Shown piece after piece: positions 12,551 through 22,123 of a stretch of 64,000 nt of DNA (positions are counted from its first letter, which is position 1; each line of letters opens with the position of its first letter). A program made the position numbers and the translations under genes. A model generated the notes under the pieces. The model had not been told where the DNA came from. It made no database searches and worked only from the letters and a program-made list of their open reading frames with translations. Source of the stretch: Corella eumyota (taxonomy: Eukaryota > Chordata > Ascidiacea > Phlebobranchia > Corellidae); contig OY720099.1 in NCBI GenBank assembly GCA_963082875.1, positions 3,596,001 to 3,660,000 of the forward strand, in the 5' to 3' direction.

Positions 12551-13925
12551 ATGGATGTGAATAAACATCTTGAAAAAATAAATTACAACGGTGAAAAAAC
12601 AATTAGCGCGGAAACTCTAAAAAAATGATCATGGGCCCACGTTTGCACAGTACCAATTGACACATTAAATTTAAAAAACAAAAAGGAAAATAAGTTAATA
12701 ATATTAGATATTTACGAGAGGATTGTAATGCAAATAAGAGGAGGGTTCTGTTTTGAGCTTAATGCACTTTTGCCTGGTTATTATCACAACTTGGTTTTTA
12801 AGTGGACTTGGTGGAAGCATTAGATGTTATTAATGTTAAAGTATGTCAATTTGATGATAATGAAATACACATGGCAATATTGGTAAGTTCGTTAAAAAAA
12901 ATGCATGCTAATTTAAAAATGCTGAAACCATGAAATTTAAAAACTAAAATATATAACAAAATTTACATTACATGTTAAGTGTTATTATTTTGTAAAAGGT
13001 CCTTAATAAAAAACATAGCAATTTAAACACAGTTTTACATTTATAAATACACAGTAAATCATAAGTTACCCAGTATGTTTTAAACACTATTTATAAAAAA
13101 TTAAGTTCATGAAGGTAGCTTATGCAACTTTTAAAAACTGCAAATTTGCACAATCTAAAAGTTTCAAATACTCTTTTTACTATTTAAATTTAAAGGTAAC
13201 ATTACCTAATAAAGAAAGATAGATAGCAGATGTAGCAAGCTTAACTTTACCAATAAACCTAGATGTAACTGAACCACAAAAACATGGGTTGTACAGAATT
13301 AAACCGGCAATAAGGGTGAAAAGATTTTTAAAACCGAAAAATTGAATAGAGAATACAAAAGAACTGCAATGGTTAATGCTGTTTTTTATATAATTTAAAA
13401 GCTACAATTTATGTATAAATAAGCACAAAATAATAGTATAGCTACACTTGCACTAAAAATGATTTTTTTTTAGAGCAAACAAAAATGACAAAGACAGAAG
13501 ACGAATGGGAAAATAAATTTCAACTTAATATTACTCCTAGCTTATTGAAAGATTTTCAGGTAAAAAAAAATCAATTTTGAACTAAACCTCTCATGGATAC
13601 AAAATTAAACATACATAAAAAAAAGTGGGGAAAAAATTTTTTTTTTAGTTTTTAGGAAGCTGTTAGATATCATTGCACAAGTGCAAAAAGTCAGTTTGCG
13701 CATAACACATTTTGTGTATTACATAATTCATCTGGTCTTACTGTATTATGGGGTAAAACATTGGTAGAAAAAATTTCAATTGGCGACAGAGATGAACTTG
13801 TAAAATCAAAAACTCTTATCAATGATGATAAAATTAAAAAAATTTTGAGCGAAAAATTTAATATTTTTTCACAAGAAATCCAATTAAAAGAAAAGGAGAT
13901 CAAAAAATTTTTAAAAACAAAATAA
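12551..13925 (+). pseudogene. arylamine N-acetyltransferase (NAT) pseudogene
   Basis: Four exon-like segments follow NAT order. At 12551-12892 a start (MDVNKHLEKINY) leads to ERIVMQIRGGFCFELN with the catalytic-type Cys, then FAWLLSQLGF in another frame and IHMAIL with the His. At 13196 to about 13370 comes VTLPNKER then IADV with the Asp, and HGLYRIK. At 13474-13559 and 13656-13925 lies the intact C-terminal half (EDEWENKFQLNI; stop 13923-13925). Intact NATs move acetyl groups from acetyl-CoA to aromatic amines. Lesions seen: TGA 12626-12628, a one-base slip near 12764, TAA 12799-12801, TAG 13220-13222 and TGA 13343-13345. The last two exons are undamaged, so either decay is recent or a short downstream product from ATG 13484 is still made. 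Confidence 0.8.
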
Positions 13926-14162
13926 AATCTTTGGATAAATTTCACAATATAAATTAATATTATATTCTAAGTAAAAAAAGTAATTTTTTGATTATAATTC
14001 TTCTATTAGTGTCAATTATATAACATGCTTTTAAAATTGCCGTAATTGATTTAATGTCTTACCACATTAGTTAAAAATATTCAAATAACTTTTTTAAAAT
14101 CACAATTGATTTAATGCCCTGCCTAATTTTAAACAATTTGTTAAATTTTAAGCATAAATAAC

Positions 14163-15668
14163 TTAATTAAATCCCTGCCAATCACTCTGGTCTGACTCAT
14201 ATTCACGTAAATGTTCTATGCAGTGGACTTCACTTTTTAAAGATGGAGTGCCTTGGTTTTTACCTTAAAAAAATTATTTTCTTTTTAAAATTTCTATACA
14301 TTATTAATTTGCCTTACCCATTTATAGGGTTTCAAAATGCAAAAATAACTACCTTATTTAAAGATTATTATCATATTACCAAAAACGATTTTACTGAATA
14401 CTCATATGACAGAAAACTATATGCTCAAAACTACATTTTACTGACAATAAGTCACATTTTATTAACCCCCTGCTTACTTTAACCCCCCTCCGGAAAATGC
14501 ACTAATTTTTAAAAAAAGACTAAAATTTAGGTAAAATAGCAGTTTTATAATTTTGATCTTTTTAAAAATGTCTATTTGGTAAAGTAGTTTTAATAATATA
14601 AACAGTTATTGTTAAAAAAAAATGAATTAGGAATTTTTAAAAATACAAATTTACTGCACCTAAAATTTCAAAATGGAGGTTGATTATAATCTCTTTGTTT
14701 TTATCTTTTTCCGAAACAATTCCAAATTTTTCGATTATAACACCTTCCTTATGCTCTGCTGTATATTCCAAACTAACTACTATTCCATTATCTATAAAAA
14801 ACAAAATGTTGAAAACTGTAAATTGCTTTTAAAAACTTAATGTTATTATTATTATTATTTTTTTTTGTATATTCTCGATGTGGTAAAGTCGAATGCGCGA
14901 CTTAAACATAGAGTAACATCAGTTACTCCAACCCAATCTCGAGTTGCCTGTTGCAGTTTAGGATATTTTGATAATAATTGCCTAATAATTATACTGCTGA
15001 TTAAGTGCTGGCTAAGCAGGAGTTCATACTGTTTATAGCGCCTTACTTAAGGGCACTACAGCATAAGATCAGTGGAGATTGAACCCACAACCTCATGTGT
15101 GGTGTAGAAAATGTTCTTACCACTACACCACGCTGCCGGTAATTGTACCACAAAAACGTTTTAAAAAATAACATCAACTTTTAAATATCAAAAAAATTAA
15201 TATAACACCCAAAAAATTAATATAAGACTTAAAAAATTAATATAACACCTAAAAAATTAACATAGTTTACCTTGAATATGTATTTTTGTTGGTACCAATC
15301 CAACACTAGGAGTTGAACAACAAACGTCACCCGATAAATCAAATATATTTGGCACAATAAAAGTCATAGAATATCTGTTGATAAAAAAGGTGCATTAAAA
15401 AATGCAAATTATTAACTTCAAAAAAAAAAAATTTAAATTAAAAAAAATACAACTACTTGTATATATAATTGAATTTATTTTCAAAGAAAATTAACAACAA
15501 ATTGACTAACTTGTGAAAAACTTTTAGAAATCCTGCGACAACGTCGATAACATTCGATTGTTTTTCGTTTCGCTTAATTGTAATTGAACTGTGAGACTCA
15601 GTACTTGAGTTAAATCCAACTTTTTTTAATTTTCCATGCTTGTCATTTGTGTTTGCAGTAGAAGACAT
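14163..15668 (-). CDS. ADISSP: ADISSP (C20orf27) homolog
   Basis: Four exons in transcript order: 15668-15511, 15374-15271, 14791-14660 and 14263-14163, joining in frame to 164 residues (human about 174). Matches I recognise from human C20orf27 are GFLKVFHKYSMTF against GFLKILHRYEITF, LEYTAEHKEGVIIE against the CEYSAHKEGVLKEE region, and the C-terminus ESDQSDWQGFN against DSEHSDWHGFD. The vertebrate protein was named adipose-secreted signalling protein; no classical signal peptide is visible here and the N-terminus is polar. The gene is tail-to-tail with the NAT remnant, 237 bases apart. The start is the only ATG in the first exon that fits the family. Confidence 0.85.
14857..15139 (-). repeat. 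full-length SINE, young type
   Basis: In the third ADISSP intron. It runs from the T-rich end (TTTTTTTTGTATATTCTCGATG) to the head CACGCTGCCGG, with a complete body. Confidence 0.85.
15191..15265. repeat. 20-bp minisatellite, about 3.7 units
   Basis: Units start at 15191, 15211, 15231 and 15251; each begins AAAAAATTAATATAA with a variable five-base end. It lies between a SINE and the ADISSP exon at 15271. Confidence 0.8.
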
Positions 15669-16470
15669 TTTAAAATAACAGATTTAATAATCTAAAAAAT
15701 AAAATTAAAAAATATGTATTTTTTATATAATTTTATCCTTAATATGAGAAGACGACTTCACATTCTAAACATAGAAAATAATTGGAGCTCTATTTTATGT
15801 AAAATTTTTATACTTTACCCTAATCTTTCCTTGCAAATCCCGCCCTTTTTTCGCATTTATTTTAGTACAACCTGTTTAAAACAACGGACGGCGCTAATAG
15901 AGCTTCAAATTATTCATAACCTACCTTCTGGAGTTGCTATTTACTGTTTAAAATGTTTTAAATTAAATTGTTTGATAATAAACATGCTAAGTTTAGGAGC
16001 TATTCTACAGACAGCCAGAACTTAGTTTTCCTATACTAAAGTTTCATCTAGCAAATTTTTTTAGAATAATTTACACCAACCTAACATTTCATTTTGTCAT
16101 AACTTCCCAATTTTTTTTTTCATTAGCCTTAAGCCAAAAGCAATTTACGCCCTATAGATTCGGCAAAACCCATGTTCTGCATTCAGGCCTGACTAAAATA
16201 CAGCTAAAATACTTCAAATATCTCAGCCAATTTAACGAGAGCAGTCAATAGCATAATCAAAGTAATGAGAACATAAAATTAAACAGCATTTAGGTTTAAA
16301 CAAAATCTGACAGATTTAAAATTTATTAATTTTGAGCAGCACAAACTTAAAAAGAAATAAACCTACATTTTTCACAATTGGGGGTTTTCTGCAGGTTCTG
16401 CTAGTTGGCGTAAGAGATCACGGTGAAATTGTTTTTGCAGGAGCTAAACCACGTTACAATAACAAAATAT
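15669..16470. other. interval between ADISSP and the tRNA array, nothing seen
   Basis: Promoter side of ADISSP. A 103-codon open frame on + (15714-16025) looks accidental: it has no domain, no splice context and ordinary AT-rich composition. Confidence 0.4.
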
Positions 16471-16560
16471 CCTTCGAACCGGATTCGAACCAGTGCCCTA
16501 TGGATTTCTGTGTTTCTAAAACGCTACAGTCCACCGCTCTACCAACTGAGCTATCGAAGG
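16471..16560 (-). tRNA. tRNA-Tyr(GUA) unit 1
   Basis: 18-nt intron. One base of the variable region is changed (AGGGC for AGGTC). Confidence 0.85.
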
Positions 16561-16632
16561 TACGAAACTAAGGCAGTTAACATAAAAACTAACGCAAAGT
16601 AAGTCACGTTACAATACATCAAATAAAATTAT

Positions 16633-16721
16633 CCTTCGAACCGGATTCGAACCAATGACCTATGGATTTCTGAGTTTTAAACCGCTACAGTCCACCGCTC
16701 TACCAACTGAGCTATCGAAGG
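16633..16721 (-). tRNA. tRNA-Tyr(GUA) unit 2
   Basis: 17-nt intron. T-stem ATTGG for ACTGG gives a G-U pair only. Confidence 0.85.
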
Positions 16722-16788
16722 TTCGAAACTAACGCAGTTAACATGCAAGCTAACGCAAAGTCAGTCAAGTTACTTTGAATAAAATTAT

Positions 16789-16878
16789 CCTTCGAACCGG
16801 ATTCGAACCAGTGACCTATGGATTTCTGGTTTTCTAAACCGCTACAGTCCACCGCTCTACCAACTGAGCTATCGAAGG
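16789..16878 (-). tRNA. tRNA-Tyr(GUA) unit 3
   Basis: Canonical arms and an 18-nt intron. Confidence 0.92.
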
Positions 16879-16945
16879 TACGAAACTAAGGAAGTTAACA
16901 TGCAAACTAACGCAAAGTCAGTCAAGTTACTTTGAATAAAATTAT

Positions 16946-17024
16946 CCTTCGAACCAGTGACCTATGGATTTCTGAGATTCTTGACCACTACAGTCCACCG
17001 CTCTACCAACTGAGCTATCGAAGG
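16946..17024 (-). pseudogene. tRNA-Tyr unit 4, T-arm deletion
   Basis: Lacks 11 bases between two copies of TTCGAACC (as read on +), so the T arm and acceptor strand are fused. The anticodon arm is normal. Confidence 0.9.
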
Positions 17025-17096
17025 TACGTAACTAACGCAATTAATATGCAAACCAACGCAAAGCGAGTCACGTTACAATACATGAAATAAAATTAT

Positions 17097-17186
17097 CCTT
17101 CGAACCGGATTCGAACCAGTGACCTATGGATTTCTGAGTTTCCAAAACGCTACAGTCCACCGCTCTACCAACTGAGCTATCGAAGG
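17097..17186 (-). tRNA. tRNA-Tyr(GUA) unit 5
   Basis: Canonical arms; 18-nt intron of the TTTCCAAAAC class (read on +). Confidence 0.92.
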
Positions 17187-17258
17187 TACGAAACTAAGGA
17201 AGTTAACATGCAAACTAGCGCAAAGTCAGTAACGTTACAATACATGAAATAAAATTAT

Positions 17259-17347
17259 CCTTCGAACCGGATTTGAACCAGTGACCTATGGATTTCTGAG
17301 TTTTAAACCGCTACAGTTCACCGCTTTACCAACTGAGCTATCGAAGG
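17259..17347 (-). tRNA. tRNA-Tyr(GUA) unit 6, degenerate
   Basis: T loop TTCAAAT, D-stem AAGC for GAGC and anticodon stem GTGAA for GTGGA; two stem mismatches. 17-nt intron. Confidence 0.65.
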
Positions 17348-17419
17348 TACGAAACTAAGGAAGTTAACATGCAAACTAGCGCAAAGTCAGTCACGTTACA
17401 ATACATGAAATAAAAATAT

Positions 17420-17512
17420 CCTTCGAACCGGATTCGAACCAGTGACCTATGGATTTCTGACGACATGATGTGTTGCTACAGCCCACCGCTCCACCAACTG
17501 AGCTATCGAAGG
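17420..17512 (-). tRNA. tRNA-Tyr(GUA) unit 7, long intron
   Basis: 93 nt with a 21-nt intron unlike its neighbours. A box GGTGGAGC, anticodon stem GTGGG. Confidence 0.7.
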
Positions 17513-17584
17513 TACGAAACTAAGGAAGTTAACATGCAAACTAGCGCAAAGTCAGTAACGTTACAATACATGAAATAAAATTAT

Positions 17585-17673
17585 CCTTCGAACCGGATTT
17601 GAACCAGTGACCTATGGATTTCTGAGTTTTAAACCGCAACAGTTCACCGCTTTACCAACTGAGCTATCGAAGG
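17585..17673 (-). tRNA. tRNA unit 8 with anticodon changed to GTT
   Basis: The loop reads CTGTTG instead of CTGTAG, so positions 34-36 spell GTT, an asparagine anticodon, on a tyrosine tRNA body. It shares the D-stem and anticodon-stem mismatches of unit 6, so it may be silent. Confidence 0.7.
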
Positions 17674-17745
17674 TACGAAACTAAGGAAGTTAACATGCAA
17701 ACTAGCGCAAAGTCAGTCACGTTACAATACATCAAATAAAATTAT

Positions 17746-17835
17746 CCTTCGAACAGGATTCGAACCAGTGAACTATGGATTTTTGACAAGATGTGTCGCT
17801 ACAGTCCACCGCTCTACCAACTGTGCTATCGAAGG
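17746..17835 (-). tRNA. tRNA-Tyr unit 9, degenerate
   Basis: D-stem GCAC for GCTC, T-stem CCTGT for CCGGT and AGTTC in the variable region; intron of the GATGTGTC class (read on +). Confidence 0.6.
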
Positions 17836-17907
17836 TACGAAACTAAGGAAGTTAACATGCAAACTAAGACAAAGTTAGTCACGTTACAATACATCAAATA
17901 AAATTAT

Positions 17908-17996
17908 CCTTCGAACCGGATTCGAACCAGTGACCGATGGATTTCTGAGTTTTAAACCGCTACAGTTCACCGCTTTACCAACTGAGCTATCGAAGG
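17908..17996 (-). tRNA. tRNA-Tyr(GUA) unit 10, degenerate
   Basis: Same D-stem and anticodon-stem changes as unit 6, with CGGTC in the variable region; 17-nt intron. Confidence 0.65.
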
Positions 17997-18068
17997 TTCG
18001 AAACTAAGGAAGTTAACATGCAAACTAAGACAAAGTTAGTCACGTTACAATACATCAAATAAAATTAT

Positions 18069-18158
18069 CCTTCGAACCGGATTCGAACCAGTGACCTATG
18101 GATTTCTGAGATTGTAAACCGCTACAGTCCACCGCTCTACCAACTGAGCTATCGAAGG
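18069..18158 (-). tRNA. tRNA-Tyr(GUA) unit 11
   Basis: Canonical arms; 18-nt intron with ATTGTAAACC (read on +). Confidence 0.92.
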
Positions 18159-18225
18159 TACGAAACTAAGGAAGTTAACATGCAAACTAAAGCAAAGTCA
18201 GTCAAGTTACTTTGAATAAAATTAT

Positions 18226-18315
18226 CCTTCGAACCGGATTCGAACCAGTGACCTATGGATTTCTGGGTTTCTAAACCGCTACAGTCCACCGCTCTACCAA
18301 CTGAGCTATCAAAGG
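18226..18315 (-). tRNA. tRNA-Tyr(GUA) unit 12
   Basis: Acceptor position 5 is T, giving a U-G pair; otherwise canonical. Confidence 0.85.
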
Positions 18316-18387
18316 TACGTAGCTAAAGCAGTTAACATACGAACTAACGCAAAGTAAGTCACGTTACAATACATCAAGTAAAAATAT

Positions 18388-18477
18388 CCTTCGAACCGGA
18401 TTCGAACCAGTGACCTATGGATTTCTGAGTTTCCAAAACGCTACAGTCCACCGCTCTACCAACTGAGCTATCGAAGG
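18388..18477 (-). tRNA. tRNA-Tyr(GUA) unit 13
   Basis: Canonical; followed by a T5 run. Confidence 0.92.
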
Positions 18478-18544
18478 TACGAATCTCAAGAAGTTAACAT
18501 GCAAACTAACGCAAAGTCTGTCACGTTACTTTGAATAAAATTAT

Positions 18545-18634
18545 CCTTCGAACCGGATTCGAACCAGTGACCTATGGATTTCTAAGACTCTTGACCACTA
18601 CAGTCCACCGCTCTACCAACTGAGCTATCGAAGG
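18545..18634 (-). tRNA. tRNA-Tyr(GUA) unit 14
   Basis: Canonical arms; intron begins TGGTCAAGAG. Confidence 0.92.
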
Positions 18635-18706
18635 TACGAAACTAAGGAAGTTAACATGCAAACTAACGCAAAGCGAGTCACGTTACAATACATGAAATAA
18701 AAATAT

Positions 18707-18796
18707 CCTTCGAACCGGATTCGAACCAGTGACCTATGAATTTCTATGTTTCCAAAACGCTACAGTCCACCGCTCTACCAACTGAGCTATCGAAGT
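18707..18796 (-). tRNA. tRNA-Tyr unit 15, degenerate
   Basis: First base A instead of C breaks the first acceptor pair, and the anticodon stem has TTCAT for TCCAT. Confidence 0.65.
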
Positions 18797-18863
18797 TACG
18801 AAACTCAAGAAGTTAACATGCAAACTAACGCAAAGTCTGTCACGTTACTTTGAATAAAATTAT

Positions 18864-18953
18864 CCTTCGAACAGGATTCGAACCAGTGACCTATGGATTT
18901 CTGAGACTCTTGACCACTACAGTCCACCGCTCTACCAACTGAGCTATCGAAGG
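18864..18953 (-). tRNA. tRNA-Tyr(GUA) unit 16
   Basis: T-stem CCTGT for CCGGT gives one mismatch; its later twin, unit 27, has the normal base. Confidence 0.75.
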
Positions 18954-19025
18954 TACGAAACTAAGGAAGTTAACATGCAAACTAACACAAAGCGAGTCAC
19001 GTTACAATACATGAAATAAAAATAT

Positions 19026-19115
19026 CCTTCGAACCGGATTCGAACCAGTGACCTATGGATTTCTATGTTTCCAAAACGCTACAGTCCACCGCTCTACCAA
19101 CTGAGCTATCGAAGG
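19026..19115 (-). tRNA. tRNA-Tyr(GUA) unit 17
   Basis: Canonical arms; intron with CTATGTTTCC (read on +). Confidence 0.92.
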
Positions 19116-19187
19116 TACGAAACTAATGAAGTTAACATGCAAACTAGCGCAAATTCAATAACGTTACAATACATGAAATAAAATTAT

Positions 19188-19277
19188 CCTTCGAACCGGA
19201 TTCGAACCAATGACCTATGGATTTCTGAGTTTCCAAAACGCTACAGTCCACCGCTCTACCAACTGAGCTATCGAAGG
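19188..19277 (-). tRNA. tRNA-Tyr(GUA) unit 18
   Basis: T-stem ATTGG wobble as in unit 2; otherwise canonical. Confidence 0.87.
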
Positions 19278-19344
19278 TACGATACTAAGTCAGTTAACAT
19301 GCAAACTAGCGCAAAGTCAGTCACGTTACTTTGAATAAAATTAT

Positions 19345-19423
19345 CCTTCGAACCAGTGACCTATGGATTTCTGAGTTTCTAAACCGCTACAGTCCACCGC
19401 TCTACCAACTGAGCTATCGAAGG
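19345..19423 (-). pseudogene. tRNA-Tyr unit 19, T-arm deletion
   Basis: The same 11-base loss as unit 4. Confidence 0.9.
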
Positions 19424-19495
19424 TACGAAACTAAGGCAGTTAACATACGAACTAACGCAAAGTAAGTCACGTTACAATACATCAAATAAAATTAT

Positions 19496-19585
19496 CCTTC
19501 GAACAGGATTCGAACCAGTGAACTATGGATTTTTGACAAGATGTGTCGCTACAGTCCACCGCTCTACCAACTGTGCTATCGAAGG
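19496..19585 (-). tRNA. tRNA-Tyr unit 20, degenerate (twin of 9)
   Basis: Carries the GCAC D-stem and CCTGT T-stem changes of its twin. Confidence 0.6.
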
Positions 19586-19657
19586 TACGAAACTAAGGAA
19601 GTTAACATGCAAACTAAGACAAAGTTAGTCACGTTACAATACATCAAATAAAATTAT

Positions 19658-19746
19658 CCTTCGAACCGGATTCGAACCAGTGACCGATGGATTTCTGAGT
19701 TTTAAACCGCTACAGTTCACCGCTTTACCAACTGAGCTATCGAAGG
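19658..19746 (-). tRNA. tRNA-Tyr(GUA) unit 21, degenerate (twin of 10)
   Basis: AAGC D-stem and GTGAA anticodon stem retained from its twin. Confidence 0.65.
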
Positions 19747-19818
19747 TTCGAAACTAAGGAAGTTAACATGCAAACTAAGACAAAGTTAGTCACGTTACAA
19801 TACATCAAATAAAATTAT

Positions 19819-19908
19819 CCTTCGAACCGGATTCGAACCAGTGACCTATGGATTTCTGAGATTGTAAACCGCTACAGTCCACCGCTCTACCAACTGAGCT
19901 ATCGAAGG
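19819..19908 (-). tRNA. tRNA-Tyr(GUA) unit 22 (twin of 11)
   Basis: Canonical. Confidence 0.92.
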
Positions 19909-19975
19909 TACGAAACTAAGGAAGTTAACATGCAAACTAAAGCAAAGTCAGTCAAGTTACTTTGAATAAAATTGT

Positions 19976-20065
19976 CCTTCGAACCGGATTCGAACCAGTG
20001 ACCTATGGATTTCTGGGTTTCTAAACCGCTACAGTCCACCGCTCTACCAACTGAGCTATCAAAGG
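19976..20065 (-). tRNA. tRNA-Tyr(GUA) unit 23 (twin of 12)
   Basis: Same position-5 wobble; the base two after the tRNA end differs from its twin (ATTGTCC against ATTATCC on +). Confidence 0.85.
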
Positions 20066-20137
20066 TACGTAGCTAAAGCAGTTAACATACGAACTAACGC
20101 AAAGTAAGTCACGTTACAATACATCAAGTAAAATTAT

Positions 20138-20227
20138 CCTTCGAACCGGATTCGAACCAGTGACCTATGGATTTCTGAGTTTCCAAAACGCTACAGTCCA
20201 CCGCTCTACCAACTGAGCTATCGAAGG
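20138..20227 (-). tRNA. tRNA-Tyr(GUA) unit 24 (twin of 13)
   Basis: Canonical; its T run is T4, against T5 in the twin. Confidence 0.92.
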
Positions 20228-20294
20228 TACAAAACTCAAGAAGTTAACATGCAAACTAACGCAAAGTCTGTCACGTTACTTTGAATAAAATTAT

Positions 20295-20384
20295 CCTTCG
20301 AACCGGATTCGAACCAGTGACCTATGGATTTCTAAGACTCTTGACCACTACAGTCCACCGCTCTACCAACTGAGCTATCGAAGG
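20295..20384 (-). tRNA. tRNA-Tyr(GUA) unit 25 (twin of 14)
   Basis: Canonical. Confidence 0.92.
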
Positions 20385-20456
20385 TACGAAACTAAGGAAG
20401 TTAACATGCAAACTAACGCAAAGCGAGTCACGTTACAATACATGAAATAAAAATAT

Positions 20457-20546
20457 CCTTCGAAACGGATTCGAACCAGTGACCTATGAATTTCTATGTT
20501 TCCAAAACGCTACAGTCCACCGCTCTACCAACTGAGCTATCGAAGT
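20457..20546 (-). tRNA. tRNA-Tyr unit 26, degenerate (twin of 15)
   Basis: Has the defects of unit 15 plus a further base change beside the T stem (GAAACGG on +). Confidence 0.6.
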
Positions 20547-20613
20547 TACGAAACTCAAGAAGTTAACATGCAAACTAACGCAAAGTCTGTCACGTTACTT
20601 TGAATAAAATTAT

Positions 20614-20703
20614 CCTTCGAACCGGATTCGAACCAGTGACCTATGGATTTCTGAGACTCTTGACCACTACAGTCCACCGCTCTACCAACTGAGCTATCGA
20701 AGG
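20614..20703 (-). tRNA. tRNA-Tyr(GUA) unit 27 (twin of 16)
   Basis: Canonical CCGGT T-stem, unlike its twin. Confidence 0.92.
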
Positions 20704-20775
20704 TACGAAACTAAAGAAGTTAACATGCAAACTAACACAAAGCGAGTCACGTTACAATACATGAAATAAAAATAT

Positions 20776-20865
20776 CCTTCGAACCGGATTCGAACCAGTG
20801 ACCTATGGATTTCTATGTTTCCAAAACGCTACAGTCCACCGCTCTACCAACTGAGCTATCGAAGG
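20776..20865 (-). tRNA. tRNA-Tyr(GUA) unit 28 (twin of 17)
   Basis: Canonical. Confidence 0.92.
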
Positions 20866-20937
20866 TACGAAACTAATGAAGTTAACATGCAAACTAGCGC
20901 AAATTCAATAACGTTACAATACATGAAATAAATTTAT

Positions 20938-21027
20938 CCTTCGAACCGGATTCGAACCAATGACCTATGGATTTCTGAGTTTCCAAAACGCTACAGTCCA
21001 CCGCTCTACCAACTGAGCTATCGAAGG
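20938..21027 (-). tRNA. tRNA-Tyr(GUA) unit 29 (twin of 18)
   Basis: T-stem wobble; the T run is interrupted (ATAAATTTATT on -). Confidence 0.85.
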
Positions 21028-21094
21028 TACGATACTAAGTCAGTTAACATGCAAACTAGCGCAAAGTCAGTCACGTTACTTTGAATAAAATTAT

Positions 21095-21173
21095 CCTTCG
21101 AACCAGTGACCTATGGATTTCTGAGTTTCTAAACCGCTACAGTCCACCGCTCTACCAACTGAGCTATCGAAGG
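21095..21173 (-). pseudogene. tRNA-Tyr unit 30, T-arm deletion (twin of 19)
   Basis: Inherited 11-base loss. Confidence 0.9.
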
Positions 21174-21245
21174 TACGAAACTAAGGCAGTTAACATACGA
21201 ACTAACGCAAAGTAAGTCACGTTACAATACATCAAATAAAATTAG

Positions 21246-21324
21246 CCTTCGAACCAGTGACCTATGGATTTCTGAGGTTCTAAACCGCTACAATCCACCG
21301 CTCTACCAACTGAGCTATCGAAGG
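21246..21324 (-). pseudogene. tRNA-Tyr unit 31, T-arm deletion
   Basis: 11-base loss plus T at position 32; lies just outside the duplicated block. Confidence 0.9.
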
Positions 21325-21396
21325 TACGGTACTAAGGCAGTTAACATGCAAACTAGCGCAAAGTCAGTCACGTTACAATACATGAAATAAAAATAT

Positions 21397-21486
21397 CCTT
21401 CCAACCGGATTCGAACCAGTGACCCATGGATTTCTGAGTTTCCAAAACGCTACAGTCCACCGCTCTACCAACTGAGCTATCGAAGG
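21397..21486 (-). tRNA. tRNA-Tyr(GUA) unit 32
   Basis: The 3' acceptor strand reads TGGAAGG, giving one mismatch at pair 6. Confidence 0.75.
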
Positions 21487-21553
21487 TACGAAACTAATGC
21501 AGTTAACATGCAAACTAACGTAAAGTGAGTCACGTTACTTCAATTAAAAACAT

Positions 21554-21643
21554 CCTTCAAACCGGATTCGAACCAGTGACCTATGGATTTCTGAGATTCT
21601 AAACCGCTACAGTCCACCGCTCTACCAACTGAGCTATCGAAGG
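21554..21643 (-). tRNA. tRNA-Tyr(GUA) unit 33
   Basis: 3' acceptor strand TTGAAGG; pair 6 becomes G-U. Confidence 0.83.
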
Positions 21644-21715
21644 TACGAAACTAAGGAAGTTAACATGCAAACTAACGCAAAGTAAGTCACTTTACAATAC
21701 ATCAAATAAAATTAT

Positions 21716-21805
21716 CATTCGAACCGGATTCGAACCATTGACCTATGGATTTCTGAGATTCTAAACCACTACAGTCCACCGCTCTACCAACTGAGCTATC
21801 GAAGG
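21716..21805 (-). tRNA. tRNA-Tyr unit 34, degenerate
   Basis: Mismatch near the acceptor end (GAATG) and T-stem AATGG. Confidence 0.65.
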
Positions 21806-21872
21806 TACGAAACTAAGGAAGTTAACATGCAAACTAACGTAAAGTGAGTCACGTTACTTCAATTAAAAACAT

Positions 21873-21962
21873 CCTTCAAACCGGATTCGAACCAGTGACC
21901 TATGGATTTCTGAGATTCTAAACCGCTACAGTCCACCGCTCTACCAACTGAGCTATCGAAGG
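21873..21962 (-). tRNA. tRNA-Tyr(GUA) unit 35
   Basis: Same TTGAAGG acceptor change as unit 33. Confidence 0.83.
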
Positions 21963-22034
21963 TACGAAACTAAGGAAGTTAACATGCAAACTAACGCAAA
22001 GTAAGTCACTTTACAATACATCAAATAAAAATAT

Positions 22035-22123
22035 CTTCGAACCGGATTCGAACCAGTGACCTATGGATTTCTGAGATTCTAAACCGCTACAGTCCACCGC
22101 TCTACCAACTGAGCTATCGAAGG
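22035..22123 (-). tRNA. tRNA-Tyr(GUA) unit 36, 3' end shortened
   Basis: One G missing at the 3' acceptor end; arms otherwise normal. Confidence 0.7.

Larger units (their letters stand above)
17746..19495. repeat. first copy of a 1,750-bp block holding 11 tRNA units
   Basis: Units 9 to 19. Each unit has a counterpart exactly 1,750 bases further on in units 20 to 30, including shared defects. Only about ten base differences were noticed. Confidence 0.85.
19496..21245. repeat. second copy of the 1,750-bp block
   Basis: Units 20 to 30. The homology stops at unit 31 (21246), which differs from unit 20. Some differences from the first copy lie inside tRNAs, for example at units 26 and 27. Confidence 0.85.

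Noticed and set aside
13474-13925. Independent small gene starting at ATG 13484
   Set aside because: Its protein matches the NAT C-terminal half and lies in order behind the other NAT segments, so it was taken as part of that remnant; a residual short product is still possible.
14243-14482. 79-codon frame on + opposite the last ADISSP exon
   Set aside because: The minus strand carries the conserved ADISSP C-terminus; the + frame is its shadow.
15714-16025. 103-codon open frame on +
   Set aside because: No domain, no splice context, AT-rich chance frame between ADISSP and the tRNA array.
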